A DNA stretch of 64,000 nucleotides, taken from Candidatus Ruthia sp. Cpac_8_S14. GTDB lineage: Bacteria > Pseudomonadota > Gammaproteobacteria > PS1 > Pseudothioglobaceae. Position numbers and translations under genes: made by a program. Shown here piece after piece: positions 9,869 through 16,517 of the stretch (the stretch's first letter is position 1; every line of letters starts with the position of its first letter). A model generated the notes under the pieces. That model had not been told where the DNA came from. It ran no database searches and worked only from the letters and a program-made list of their open reading frames with translations. The stretch lies in NCBI GenBank assembly GCA_021730205.1, contig CP072533.1, forward strand, positions 62,001-126,000. Direction: 5' to 3'.

Positions 9869-10463
9869 TTAGTTTCTTATACAATTGATTAGTTTCTTGA
9901 GTTAAATTGTCAATATCTAGGTTATTTTCAATAATATCAGTAGGCAATTTGTCACACAATTCTAAACGCAGCGAATGGTTAGTCTGCGCAGAAATTATGC
10001 TTTTTGCTTCCTTTAGATTGAGGTTGTCACGAGCAGTTAACCTTTTAAATTGTTGCTTTTCATTGCAATTAACAATAATTACCCTATCAAACAAATGAGC
10101 AAGGTTCTTTTCAGCTAATAAAGGTATTTCAACCACCACTAGTTTGGTTTCTAATTTTTCAATTTCAGTTTGCATGCGTATTAATATTTCTGGATGCAAC
10201 ACCGCTTCAATCAATTGTTGATTAGATTTATTCTTTAATAAAAGCTTACGTAAGGTGTTACGATTGAGGCTTTTATTAGCATTAAGAATATCATTACCAA
10301 AGTATCCTATTAATTTTTTAAGTCCAAGCGTGTCAGGTTTGACCACGTCGCGCGCAAGCTCGTCAAGGCTGATAACATCCACGTTCAAACCACTTAAGAT
10401 TTGACCCACCCTTGATTTGCCATAAGCAATTCCGCCTGTTAGTGCTATTTTAATGATTGACAT
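9858..10463 (-). CDS. coaE: Dephospho-CoA kinase
   Basis: CoaE phosphorylates dephospho-CoA, the last step of coenzyme A synthesis. The P-loop is GGIAYGKS at residues 10-17, where Ala-Tyr replaces the more usual Gly-Ser. DELARDVV, LHPEIL, VVEIPLLAEKNL and the LTARDNL lid-like block follow. At 201 residues the length is normal. The 3' end carries a 20-base tandem duplication (9863-9898), so the last codons repeat a T-N-Q-L/L-I-N-L pattern. Confidence 0.95.
   Translation of the reverse strand: MSIIKIALTGGIAYGKSRVGQILSGLNVDVISLDELARDVVKPDTLGLKKLIGYFGNDILNANKSLNRNTLRKLLLKNKSNQQLIEAVLHPEILIRMQTEIEKLETKLVVVEIPLLAEKNLAHLFDRVIIVNCNEKQQFKRLTARDNLNLKEAKSIISAQTNHSLRLELCDKLPTDIIENNLDIDNLTQETNQLYKKLINL
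9863..9898. repeat. 20-bp tandem duplication at the coaE 3' end
   Basis: AATTGATTAGTTTCTT occurs at 9863-9878 and again at 9883-9898 with a 20-base period. The duplication lies across the last codons and stop of coaE and overlaps the end of the convergent ferredoxin remnant. Confidence 0.8.
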
Positions 10464-10496
10464 AGTTAAGATTTTATCAATACTACACTTTATCTA

Positions 10497-10525
10497 TTGA
10501 CATTTACGTTAAATCTTTCGATAAT
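10497..10525 (+). promoter_or_regulatory. Sigma-70 promoter for tRNA-Met
   Basis: A perfect -35 TTGACA (10497-10502) is followed by a 17-base spacer and GATAAT (10520-10525, 5 of 6 bases). It ends 12 bases before the tRNA, with a C-rich discriminator (ACCCCC) in between, as is typical of stable RNA promoters. Confidence 0.8.
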
Positions 10526-10537
10526 ACCCCCTCTTAT

Positions 10538-10614
10538 GGTTATGTAGCTCAGCTGGTTAGAGCACAGCATTCATAATGCTGGGGTCGGTGGTTCAAGTCC
10601 ACCTATAACCACCA
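10538..10614 (+). tRNA. tRNA-Met (anticodon CAT), elongator type
   Basis: This is a 77-base cloverleaf: acceptor GGTTATG pairs with TATAACC (one G-U pair), followed by discriminator A and an encoded CCA. The D-arm is GCTCAGCTGGTTAGAGC. The anticodon arm CAGCATTCATAATGCTG has loop TTCATAA with anticodon CAT. The T-arm is GGTGGTTCAAGTCCACC. The G1 pair and overall sequence resemble elongator rather than initiator tRNA-Met. A tRNA-Ile2 with a lysidine-modified CAU cannot be strictly excluded. Its 3' 45 bases are duplicated at 16285-16329 as an attachment site. Confidence 0.93.
10570..10614 (+). other. attL: 45-bp core repeat in tRNA-Met 3' end
   Basis: Bases 10570-10614, from the anticodon loop to the CCA end, match 16285-16329 at 44 of 45 positions. 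The only difference is C versus A in GGGGTCGG/GGGGTAGG. This is the classic mark of a tyrosine-recombinase element integrated at a tRNA 3' end. Confidence 0.9.
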
Positions 10615-10625
10615 TATACAATAAG

Positions 10626-10660
10626 GGGTTTAGTGTTTTTTCACTAAGCCCATTTTTATT
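10626..10660 (+). terminator. Intrinsic terminator after tRNA-Met
   Basis: GGGTTTAGTG (10626-10635) pairs with CACTAAGCCC (10642-10651) with one G-U pair around a T6 loop, followed by ATTTTTATT. It is just inside the element, so it came with the element or was retained in its attachment region. Confidence 0.75.
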
Positions 10661-10688
10661 GGGCTACCACTGGGCTACCGTTTGGCAA
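10661..10688. repeat. Left arm-type repeat of the element
   Basis: GGGCTACCACTGGGCTACCG plus TTTGGCAA recurs in the same orientation at 16133-16160 with two differences. Each copy contains GGGCTACC twice with an 11-base period. Position (within about 50 to 150 bases of each att core) and structure suggest integrase arm-binding sites. Confidence 0.7.
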
Positions 10689-10737
10689 GAAATTGCCTTT
10701 ATATTAAATCTCGATTAACCCTTGCTACAGTGCTATT

Positions 10738-10938
10738 TTAAACAAACTCCACTTTAAGATTTTTATTCTCAGTTTCTTCACAGTCTGAAATTAACTTAAT
10801 GCCAGTGATGTTGTTTGAGTTGTGACTAATTTCTTGTTTTTCTATATAGCTTCTTTTCTTTCCCTTGGTTTTTAAAAAAAAGATAGTTGCTGCTGTATTG
10901 CCAGACTCTATTAATTCATATAGTTTGCTTTCTGCAAA
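10738..10938 (-). pseudogene. Phage terminase small-subunit-like remnant
   Basis: The minus strand reads FAESKLYELIESGNTAATI, FFLKTKGKKRSYIEKQEI, then GIKLIS near a stop at 10738-10740. The block ESKLxELIxxGNTxAxIFxLKTKGKxRxYIExQEI is typical of the C-terminal region of small phage terminase-like proteins. The N-terminal helix-turn-helix part is missing, because the frame closes at about 10940. Its presence points to a phage or phage-satellite origin for the island. Confidence 0.6.
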
Positions 10939-11049
10939 TTATTAATACTTTGAATTGTGCGCTTCAACTAACACGTATGATTTTAAGGGTACGTTTGAGT
11001 TGTAAAAGTAATATAATAATATCTTACTGTTTATATTAACTATCAAATT

Positions 11050-11838
11050 ATGAAGCGATATTTTCTAATATTATTATCAATATTTACAGTTTTTTTACTT
11101 TCTGGTTGTGGAAACAGTTATGACAAGTTTTACAAGTCTAATGCTGCAGTTACCCAGAAACTTGGAGACCCTCGAGGAAACTATGAAATCCTTAAGGATG
11201 GTGAAGAGCCCAAGATTGCCTATTCCAGCAAAGAGAATATGGAGGATGATATTGCCAAATTAGTGGCACAAGGCTATGAATTATTAGGTGAAAGTGCATT
11301 TGTAGGGGAAAAAGATACTAAAAAAAATGTTATTGAGCACGCAAAAAAAGTTGGCGCTACCTTGGTTTTGCTTATGGATATTAGTGAGGGTGTAAAAACA
11401 CAAACAAATACTATAATGATGCCACAGATTGCAAACACTTCATATTATGGCTCATATGGTTCTGGCTCTGCCTATACAACATATAGTGCTCCTATGAACT
11501 TTACAACCAGTTATGAGCGTGTACATCAAGAGGCATACTTCCTTATAAAAAATCCAAAAAAACTTAAGTTTGGGCTTTCAGTTGGAAATTTGACCGAGAA
11601 GGTGAAGCGAGAAGTTGAAAGAAATACTGGCGCTTTGGTTGTGGCTGTTTTTAATGATTCCCCAGCATTTTATTCAAATGTTATTAGAGGTGATGTAATT
11701 ATTAAAATTGATGGTATTGACGTTAAGAGTGCCGATGATTCGGTTAAAGTAATGGCTGAAGTTGATGCTAAATCTGGTAGTTCGGTATTGACGGTTATCA
11801 GAAAAGGAAAAATAAAAGAAGTTGTTGTTAAGTTTTAA
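11050..11838 (+). CDS. Lipoprotein with C-terminal PDZ domain
   Basis: A 262-residue exported protein of unknown specific role. The N-terminus MKRYFLILLSIFTVFLLSGC is a lipoprotein signal (lipobox LSGC, Cys about 20). The middle has a Ser/Tyr/Gly-rich stretch (about 130-165). The C-terminal about 75 residues read as a PDZ domain: GALVVAVFNDSPAFYSNVIRG, DVIIKIDGIDVKSADD, then VLTVIRKGKIKEVVVKF. No protease domain is present. It is the first gene of a plus-strand run inside the tRNA-Met element and lies 2 bases before the next gene, so the two are probably co-transcribed. Confidence 0.8.
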   Translation: MKRYFLILLSIFTVFLLSGCGNSYDKFYKSNAAVTQKLGDPRGNYEILKDGEEPKIAYSSKENMEDDIAKLVAQGYELLGESAFVGEKDTKKNVIEHAKKVGATLVLLMDISEGVKTQTNTIMMPQIANTSYYGSYGSGSAYTTYSAPMNFTTSYERVHQEAYFLIKNPKKLKFGLSVGNLTEKVKREVERNTGALVVAVFNDSPAFYSNVIRGDVIIKIDGIDVKSADDSVKVMAEVDAKSGSSVLTVIRKGKIKEVVVKF

Positions 11839-11840
11839 TT

Positions 11841-12383
11841 ATGAAATATAGTCTAATATTCTCTCTCCTTATGGCTGGCAACATATCGGCACTTGCCCTC
11901 ACAACAGAAGAAAAACTAAATATAGCAATTTCAAACATAGCAAGTGCTATTGAGGACGTTTCAGATTTTCAAAATTCTGTTATCAAAATTCCAGTTACAA
12001 GTGAAATGTCCAAAGAGTCAGTTGAAGAGGCTATGGAGTCTGTTGCCACTTCAATGGGAGTTCGCTCTGTTGGAATGCTCCCAACATCTCAAATGTATGA
12101 ACTACAAACCGACAAGAGTCAAAAATTTTACAAAACATATCAATACTCAGATATAAAAGACTCTATTATTTTGATTAATTACAATACTAAGTTGTCCACG
12201 GTTTATCCAATTAGCATACATTTGGTTGAGGGTCTTGGTGGGCAACTGTGGCTAACTACCGCTGATATTCAGTCAACAATAAGCCAACATCAATCATCAC
12301 CAAAATATATACAAGAGATTTTATATCGTGCAAAAGCGACAGCGCAGAAAATAATGAATTCTGGTGCTACTGGGGATTTTTAG
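11841..12383 (+). CDS. Exported protein, possible DUF302-like fold
   Basis: A 180-residue protein with a signal peptide (MKYSLIFSLLMAGNISALA, probable cleavage near residue 20). The later part, with YPISIHLVEGLGGQLWLTTADI, resembles the DUF302 pattern (Pxx-I-x-Val-xx-xxGxx-Trp/hydrophobic-x-T), a weak match. It follows the PDZ lipoprotein by 2 bases and is probably in the same operon. DUF302 proteins are common in sulfur-oxidising bacteria but their function is unknown. Confidence in the gene is good and in the family low. Confidence 0.7.
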   Translation: MKYSLIFSLLMAGNISALALTTEEKLNIAISNIASAIEDVSDFQNSVIKIPVTSEMSKESVEEAMESVATSMGVRSVGMLPTSQMYELQTDKSQKFYKTYQYSDIKDSIILINYNTKLSTVYPISIHLVEGLGGQLWLTTADIQSTISQHQSSPKYIQEILYRAKATAQKIMNSGATGDF

Positions 12384-12409
12384 GTGTTTAATCAATACAA
12401 GGAAGGGTT

Positions 12410-12634
12410 ATGAGATATAGAAATCCACAAGGAACTTTAACAGAGGAGTGTATGTCTTGGTTTGCAGTTCTATTGTTTAATGTTTTAACTTTTGACTTGT
12501 TTATGTTTGTTTACTTGATTTACAAAAAAGTATGGCAACACGCAATTATTTATCTTGTTGTAGCATTTTTTGTAATTCCAGTAATTATTTACCCGTTTTA
12601 TATTTTGGCTCTATTGTTAGAAAGAATTATTTAA
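12410..12634 (+). CDS. Small integral membrane protein
   Basis: A 74-residue protein with two predicted membrane helices (about 15-38, MSWFAVLLFNVLTFDLFMFV, and about 45-70, AIIYLVVAFFVIPVIIYPFY). GGAAGGG a few bases before the ATG (about 12400-12406) is a ribosome site. No family is recognised. A shifted frame continues downstream with another membrane segment (12635-12774), so the original protein may have been longer. Confidence 0.55.
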   Translation: MRYRNPQGTLTEECMSWFAVLLFNVLTFDLFMFVYLIYKKVWQHAIIYLVVAFFVIPVIIYPFYILALLLERII

Positions 12635-12774
12635 CTAATGGCTGGATAGAAGTGTCAGATACTGCAGATCAGTTGAGCGGCAATATTAAAGTCAAAAGCA
12701 AGATTGGTGATTATGCTATTCTTGCAATAATAGTCGCCCTTTCACTTACTATTGCTATTCAATTGCTGTCTTGA
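12635..12774 (+). pseudogene. Frame-shifted tail with one membrane helix
   Basis: Directly after the stop of the 74-residue membrane protein another frame reads LTNGWIEVSDTADQLSG, KVKSKIGDYAILAIIVALS and LTIAIQLLS before a TGA at 12772-12774. It has a membrane helix but no start codon of its own close by. It could be the lost C-terminus of the upstream protein (about 120 residues in total) after a one-base change, or an independent ORF beginning at 12532. Confidence 0.4.
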
Positions 12775-12800
12775 TTAAAACCTACTATATAAAAAATATT

Positions 12801-13106
12801 ATGAAAAAAAATACCACACCTTTAATAACAATAGTTTTATTTGCACTATCTGGTTGCGCCACACTACCAGATACATCTACAACAAAGAACGTTATGAAAA
12901 TTCATCAAGGAATGGACTCAGCTGAAATAATTAAAATATTTGGATACCCTAAAAACATTGATATAAGTGTTTGTGGAAAAATTCCAAATCAGTGGAATTG
13001 TACGACTTGGGAGTATGGCGATAGGGCGTATGAAAATGCAAAGTTTGTATTTCAAGGCGATAAAGGTAATTTAGTGGTAAATAATTTTAGAGTTGATAGG
13101 GATTAA
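12801..13106 (+). CDS. Small lipoprotein, SmpA/OmlA (BamE)-like
   Basis: A 101-residue lipoprotein starting at the ATG at 12801 (MKKNTTPLITIVLFALSGC, lipobox LSGC). After the lipid anchor, KIHQGMDSAEIIKIFGYPKN resembles the beta-alpha signature of SmpA/OmlA proteins (xxGMsxxeVxxxlGxP). A conserved-looking Trp-Glu-Tyr and a final beta strand follow. Two further Cys residues may form a disulfide. An upstream in-frame start at 12771 would hide the signal and is unlikely. Chromosomal bamE is elsewhere, so this is element cargo. Confidence 0.65.
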   Translation: MKKNTTPLITIVLFALSGCATLPDTSTTKNVMKIHQGMDSAEIIKIFGYPKNIDISVCGKIPNQWNCTTWEYGDRAYENAKFVFQGDKGNLVVNNFRVDRD

Positions 13107-13113
13107 GGCGCAT

Positions 13114-13380
13114 ATGATGAAAATATTAACAATCGTAATATCTATAGTTGTATCATTCACATCAAGTGCTAATTGGGTGGAAACAAATAAAGGTTTATAT
13201 AAGATTTTAGAACTTGAGGGTGCGAAAATTATTAGTGTTAATTCGGCACATAAGGATTCAACTTACACCCTAACAACCATAACAACAAATTCTGGACTTT
13301 ATAGGTGTTTTGAAACTGTATATATGGATGATAGATATATTGACGATCGAAATTCTTGCTATGTTTTGAGGGCAGACTAA
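13114..13380 (+). CDS. Small secreted protein of unknown function
   Basis: About 88 residues starting at tandem ATGs (13114/13117), with signal peptide MKILTIVISIVVSFTSSA followed by NWVETNKGLYK. The mature part is about 70 residues, mostly beta, with two Cys (YRCFE and NSCYV) that could form a disulfide. It slightly resembles the small uncharacterised periplasmic proteins found next to BamE-like lipoproteins. It is the last gene of the plus-strand cargo run. Confidence 0.55.
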   Translation: MMKILTIVISIVVSFTSSANWVETNKGLYKILELEGAKIISVNSAHKDSTYTLTTITTNSGLYRCFETVYMDDRYIDDRNSCYVLRAD

Positions 13381-13767
13381 AACTACACAAATTAATAACT
13401 TTAACATTGCTTAGCCCACAACTATTAACCACAACTAATCATTAGTACAACTCACTCCCCGAACTTCACCTAAAGGGTTCAGTCCGTGAGTTATATCCAA
13501 TGGTCGTGGATAAAGTTATGGATAAGCCTTAAGCACCCCTAATGCACATACAGAAATCACCATAGGTATGGCTAACTATATAAAGGTGTTTGAAAACTAC
13601 ACTGAGAGAAGTATAGAATAAGTCTTTAAATCAAACCTATTTAGCCTATAGTTGATATGCTTCAATGGTCGATAGGTATGAAAAGCATACCGAGTAAGTA
13701 TGAATATCAGCACGGGCGATTTAATTTATTCACGTTTGATATTTGCCCTTTTTACGTTTTTTTTATA
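13381..13767. other. 387-bp non-coding stretch inside the element
   Basis: No convincing gene was found on either strand. It holds an inverted repeat GGTATG-AAAAG-CATACC (13675-13691), several other GTATG words, and GGGCGAT...TATTTGCCC before a T-run near 13712-13770 that could terminate the minus-strand winged-helix gene. Position and repeats make it a candidate for a replication origin or regulatory region of the element, but no clear iteron array is seen. Confidence 0.35.
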
Positions 13768-14505
13768 TTACGTCTTCTTTTGCTCGGTATTTTTGTATTT
13801 TAGATTTTTACCTTCAATAAAACACTTTGATGGCTTTTTGTTTGTTGCCAAGTGACTATATAGGTACGTGTTTTTTTCTAAGTCTATAAAGTCATTAACT
13901 TTTTCCCAAGTTATGGCGTAGAGCGTCGGTGCTTTATATCCTCCATAACTCATACCCCCATAAACATTGATAGCAATAAAACCCTTCTGTTCAAGTTCAT
14001 CTCTTGCTCTGTACATTGTTTGGTTTGATTTGAAGTAATCTTTTAATAAGGAGTGCGTTATTTGAAGGTCGCCATTATTCTTGCCTTTATATTGATAGGC
14101 AAGATGTATTAACAACTTAACAGCATTTCCACTTAATGATTTGAAGGCGTCACAGCGTATTACATAGCGAGGAATTTCAGCAAAGTTTGGCTTGTTGTTT
14201 TTTCTTTTTTTCATATCTTTGTCTATTGTTGATTGTCTTTTAATTCTTGTCGCTTTTGAATCTTGATTCTGTGGCTTGGTTTTAGTAAAAAAGTTATTAT
14301 CGTTTTCAGATGTCAGTTTCCAGAGGTTGTCACTGGTAATTTTTCCATCAATTACAAAACTACTACCTTTTAGCGCTTGGTTTTGTGGCGTTCTCCAAAA
14401 CTCCATTTCAATAGGCTGAGCAATAGGTTCATCGCCATCAAGTGTTGGGAAATCTTTTATATTTCTACCCAATTCGTGAGCATTCAAGCCCAAAAGCAAA
14501 AACAA
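13768..14505 (-). CDS. Winged-helix replication/regulatory-like protein of the element
   Basis: The frame is open from about 14505. An internal ATG at 14214 would give a 148-residue protein beginning MKKRKNNKPNFAEIPRYVIR. That part resembles helix-turn-helix proteins of integrative elements and plasmids: AFKSLSGNAVKLLIHLAYQY, NNGDLQITHSLLKDYF, then TMYRARDELEQKGFI and a wing (GGMSYGGYKAPTLYAITW). The upstream ~97 codons (FPTLDGDEPIAQPIEMEFW...) look coding too and probably belong to the broken gene before it. Function is inferred only as DNA binding. Confidence 0.55.
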   Translation of the reverse strand: MFLLLGLNAHELGRNIKDFPTLDGDEPIAQPIEMEFWRTPQNQALKGSSFVIDGKITSDNLWKLTSENDNNFFTKTKPQNQDSKATRIKRQSTIDKDMKKRKNNKPNFAEIPRYVIRCDAFKSLSGNAVKLLIHLAYQYKGKNNGDLQITHSLLKDYFKSNQTMYRARDELEQKGFIAINVYGGMSYGGYKAPTLYAITWEKVNDFIDLEKNTYLYSHLATNKKPSKCFIEGKNLKYKNTEQKKT

Positions 14506-14530
14506 TGCTTGGTTATAAGTTAGTGACTTA

Positions 14531-14807
14531 TTAAGTGCTAAGTTTGTAATTTAATTCTACAAAGTCTTGTCCTTCCTTGATATTTGGATTGATACCATCT
14601 GCTATTAAATGAAAACTTAGTACTGAATTCCATTTTTGGAAATATTCACCTTTGTTTTTTGAAAGAAAATCAAGCCACTTCTTAATTTTACAAAATAAGA
14701 GTTCCAGTAGTTTCAATGCTTACTATTCTATTGTCATCAATATATTCAAATATGTGTTCATAATCTATTTCGGGACATTTGTATGGAACTACTTTCCTCA
14801 TAGTCAT
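14531..14807 (-). pseudogene. Broken gene coupled to the integrase
   Basis: An ATG at 14807 overlaps the integrase stop (ATGA) and reads MTMRKVVPYKCPEIDYEHIF, then EYIDDNRIVSIETTG, to a stop at 14688. A second frame on the same strand continues KIKKWLDFLSKNKGEYFQKW and IADGINPNIKEGQDFVELNY to 14531. A third frame (13768-14505) begins just after with LTYNQALFLLLGLNAHELGR. Co-orientation and lack of other starts suggest one ancestral gene with two frameshifts. The family is unknown. Confidence 0.5.
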
Positions 14808-16037
14808 TTAACTTGCTCCAGTATGAATTCACTTATCCTTTCCATTGGCTGTCTTAGACTTTCCACTTCTTTAATGATATAGCCAACAGTTACATCTCTT
14901 GTATTCTTATGATTCATAAGGCGTTTGAGTGTGTACTCCCTAATGCTTAGACCTTCAGCGATGGTGATAAAGGTTCGTCTTAAGTCGTGAATGCTAAAAT
15001 AAATTCCACTAATAGTCCTTGCTTTGACTACTTGTTTTTGAGGAGTATTAATTGGCTTGTTAGGGTCGTTTACCCTCAAATACAAAAAGACCGCTTGTAT
15101 TGGTCTTGCGTTGGCTTAATAAGTCCATTAAATAGTCAGTTAACGGCAATGAGTGTGTTTCGTGGTTTTTGGTGTCTTCAATGGTGAGGCTTCTATTTTT
15201 AAAATCAATATTTGCCCACATCAAAGTTGAGGCTTCACTCTTTCTAAGTCCAGTCATTAAAACAAATATGAAAAAGTCTTTTGCTATTTGGCTATTATTT
15301 GGCTGTTTTTTGTTCGTGCCATATATATTTTTTGTATTGAGTTTGTGAGTTGGTAGTTCTTGTATGGCATTCCACCACGTTTTTAGTTCGTGATTTTTAA
15401 TAATAGTTTGCTTGCGTGTTTCTCTATTCCACGCTTTAATGTGGCTTAGTCTTGATACTGGGTTATGCAAGATAATCGGATTGCTTTTTGCATCCTCATA
15501 TTCACCTATCGCATAATTAAACAAAGCCCTTAATAAGCGCATTGTGGTGTTTGCCCGTGTGGGTGATTGCTTGGTAATTTTGCGGTGACGTTTTTCCACC
15601 ATATCACGGTTAATGCTTAATAGTTCTTTATTGCCCCAGTCTTTAAGATAGCCGTTAAATGTGTATAAATAATTTGTAGTGGTGTTTGCCTTTAGATTTG
15701 TGCCACGTGAAGTTATATAGTCTTCTAATACTTGATTGAGGGTGATTTTTTTTAACTTATCTTCTTTGGCTTTGCTGTTTGGGTTTATGCCGTCACTAAT
15801 AATATTTAATACAGTCCTCGCTTGTTTTCTCGCCTGTGGAATGGTCATATCGGGAAAGTGCCCCAGTGTAGTAAAAACCTTTTTTCCGTTTACCCGTTTA
15901 ATGGTTAAAAATGTTTTTGTTTCCGTACTGGTTAGTCTTAATGCCAGATCCTTGACGTCACTATCATAATAAATTGATCGCTTGCCTTTGCTTGGTAGCG
16001 GCAAAACATCTATCTGTTTAACTGTAAAGTTATTCAT
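14804..16037 (-). pseudogene. Tyrosine integrase (P4-type), frameshifted
   Basis: The N-terminal part (15060-16037) has an arm-binding domain (VKDLALRLTSTETKTFL, LGHFPDMTIPQARKQA), a core-binding domain, and the first catalytic Arg in FVLMTGLRKSEASTLMW. The C-terminal part (14804-15085) has HDLRRTF with the His and second Arg, LMNHKNTRDVTVGYI with the third His and the Tyr nucleophile. The parts overlap in different frames near 15060-15085 (...GLFVFEG / RVNDPNKP...), so one base change restores about 410 residues. All catalytic residues are kept. It lies next to attR and reads inward. Confidence 0.88.
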
Positions 16038-16063
16038 AAATCACCAGCCCTATGAAAAACCAG

Positions 16064-16078
16064 TGCTGGGGTCGGTGG
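16064..16078. repeat. Partial att-core match between int and attR
   Basis: TGCTGGGGTCGGTGG is identical to 15 bases of the tRNA-Met att core (T-arm side of the anticodon stem) and carries the tRNA version (C) of the base that differs in attR. It may be a scar of a second integration or an integrase site. Confidence 0.5.
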
Positions 16079-16132
16079 CATAGTGAAATACTGCTCTATC
16101 AACATTCTTATTATTTATCCTTAAAAATTTAC

Positions 16133-16160
16133 GGGCTACCACTGGGCTACCATTTGGTAG
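16133..16160. repeat. Right arm-type repeat of the element
   Basis: GGGCTACCACTGGGCTACCA plus TTTGGTAG is the direct-repeat partner of 10661-10688. It lies between the integrase start and attR. Confidence 0.7.
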
Positions 16161-16284
16161 GTAAATATTCAGTTTTAAAAATATCTACAAGAAAAATTGA
16201 CACCCGTATAAATCCATTTAAATAGGGGTTTAATAGATTATAATAGAGTTGTTGGGAAGTGTGAGGATAATGTATTAAAACATT

Positions 16285-16329
16285 TTCATAATGCTGGGGT
16301 AGGTGGTTCAAGTCCACCTATAACCACCA
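16285..16329 (+). other. attR: duplicated 3' part of tRNA-Met
   Basis: Forty-five bases match the tRNA-Met 3' part with one mismatch. The preceding bases do not complete an acceptor or D-arm, so this is not a functional tRNA. It marks the distal end of the element. Confidence 0.9.
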
Positions 16330-16461
16330 CGTAATATCAATGTATTTTATATATAATGCACATCTTTTTTTATTTATTAAAAAATCAGCCCTATAATTTA
16401 GTCAGTTGTTTCTATTGTATGATTACTTTATTTGTTATAAAACAATCATTTGGGTGTGGCC

Positions 16462-16490
16462 TTGATTGAAGGGTAGTTTTTACGTATAAT
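16462..16490 (+). promoter_or_regulatory. Sigma-70 promoter upstream of tktA
   Basis: TTGATT (-35, 16462-16467), a 17-base spacer, and a perfect TATAAT (-10, 16485-16490). It lies 27 bases before the tktA ATG, giving a short leader with the AAGGGG ribosome site. It is just outside attR, so the element did not disturb it. Confidence 0.75.
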
Positions 16491-16517
16491 AATTCAGTTT
16501 TACTCAAGGGGTTTTAT

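Larger units (their letters stand above)
10570..16329. mobile_element. 5.8-kb integrative element in tRNA-Met
   Basis: The element is bounded by the 45-bp direct repeat. It contains a tyrosine integrase (frameshifted), a broken gene coupled to it, a winged-helix protein, a terminase small-subunit-like remnant, and a plus-strand run of small exported or membrane proteins (11050-13380). Arm-type direct repeats lie just inside both ends. It has no recognisable capsid or conjugation genes, so it is a satellite or genomic-island type. The frameshifts suggest it can no longer move by itself. Confidence 0.85.

Noticed and set aside
13675-13691. Replication origin iterons of the element
   Set aside because: There is one inverted repeat and scattered GTATG words but no ordered direct repeats, so an origin is not supported.
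16250-16329. Second tRNA-Met gene
   Set aside because: Only the 3' 45 bases are present. The 5' acceptor strand and D-arm are missing, so it is an attachment site.
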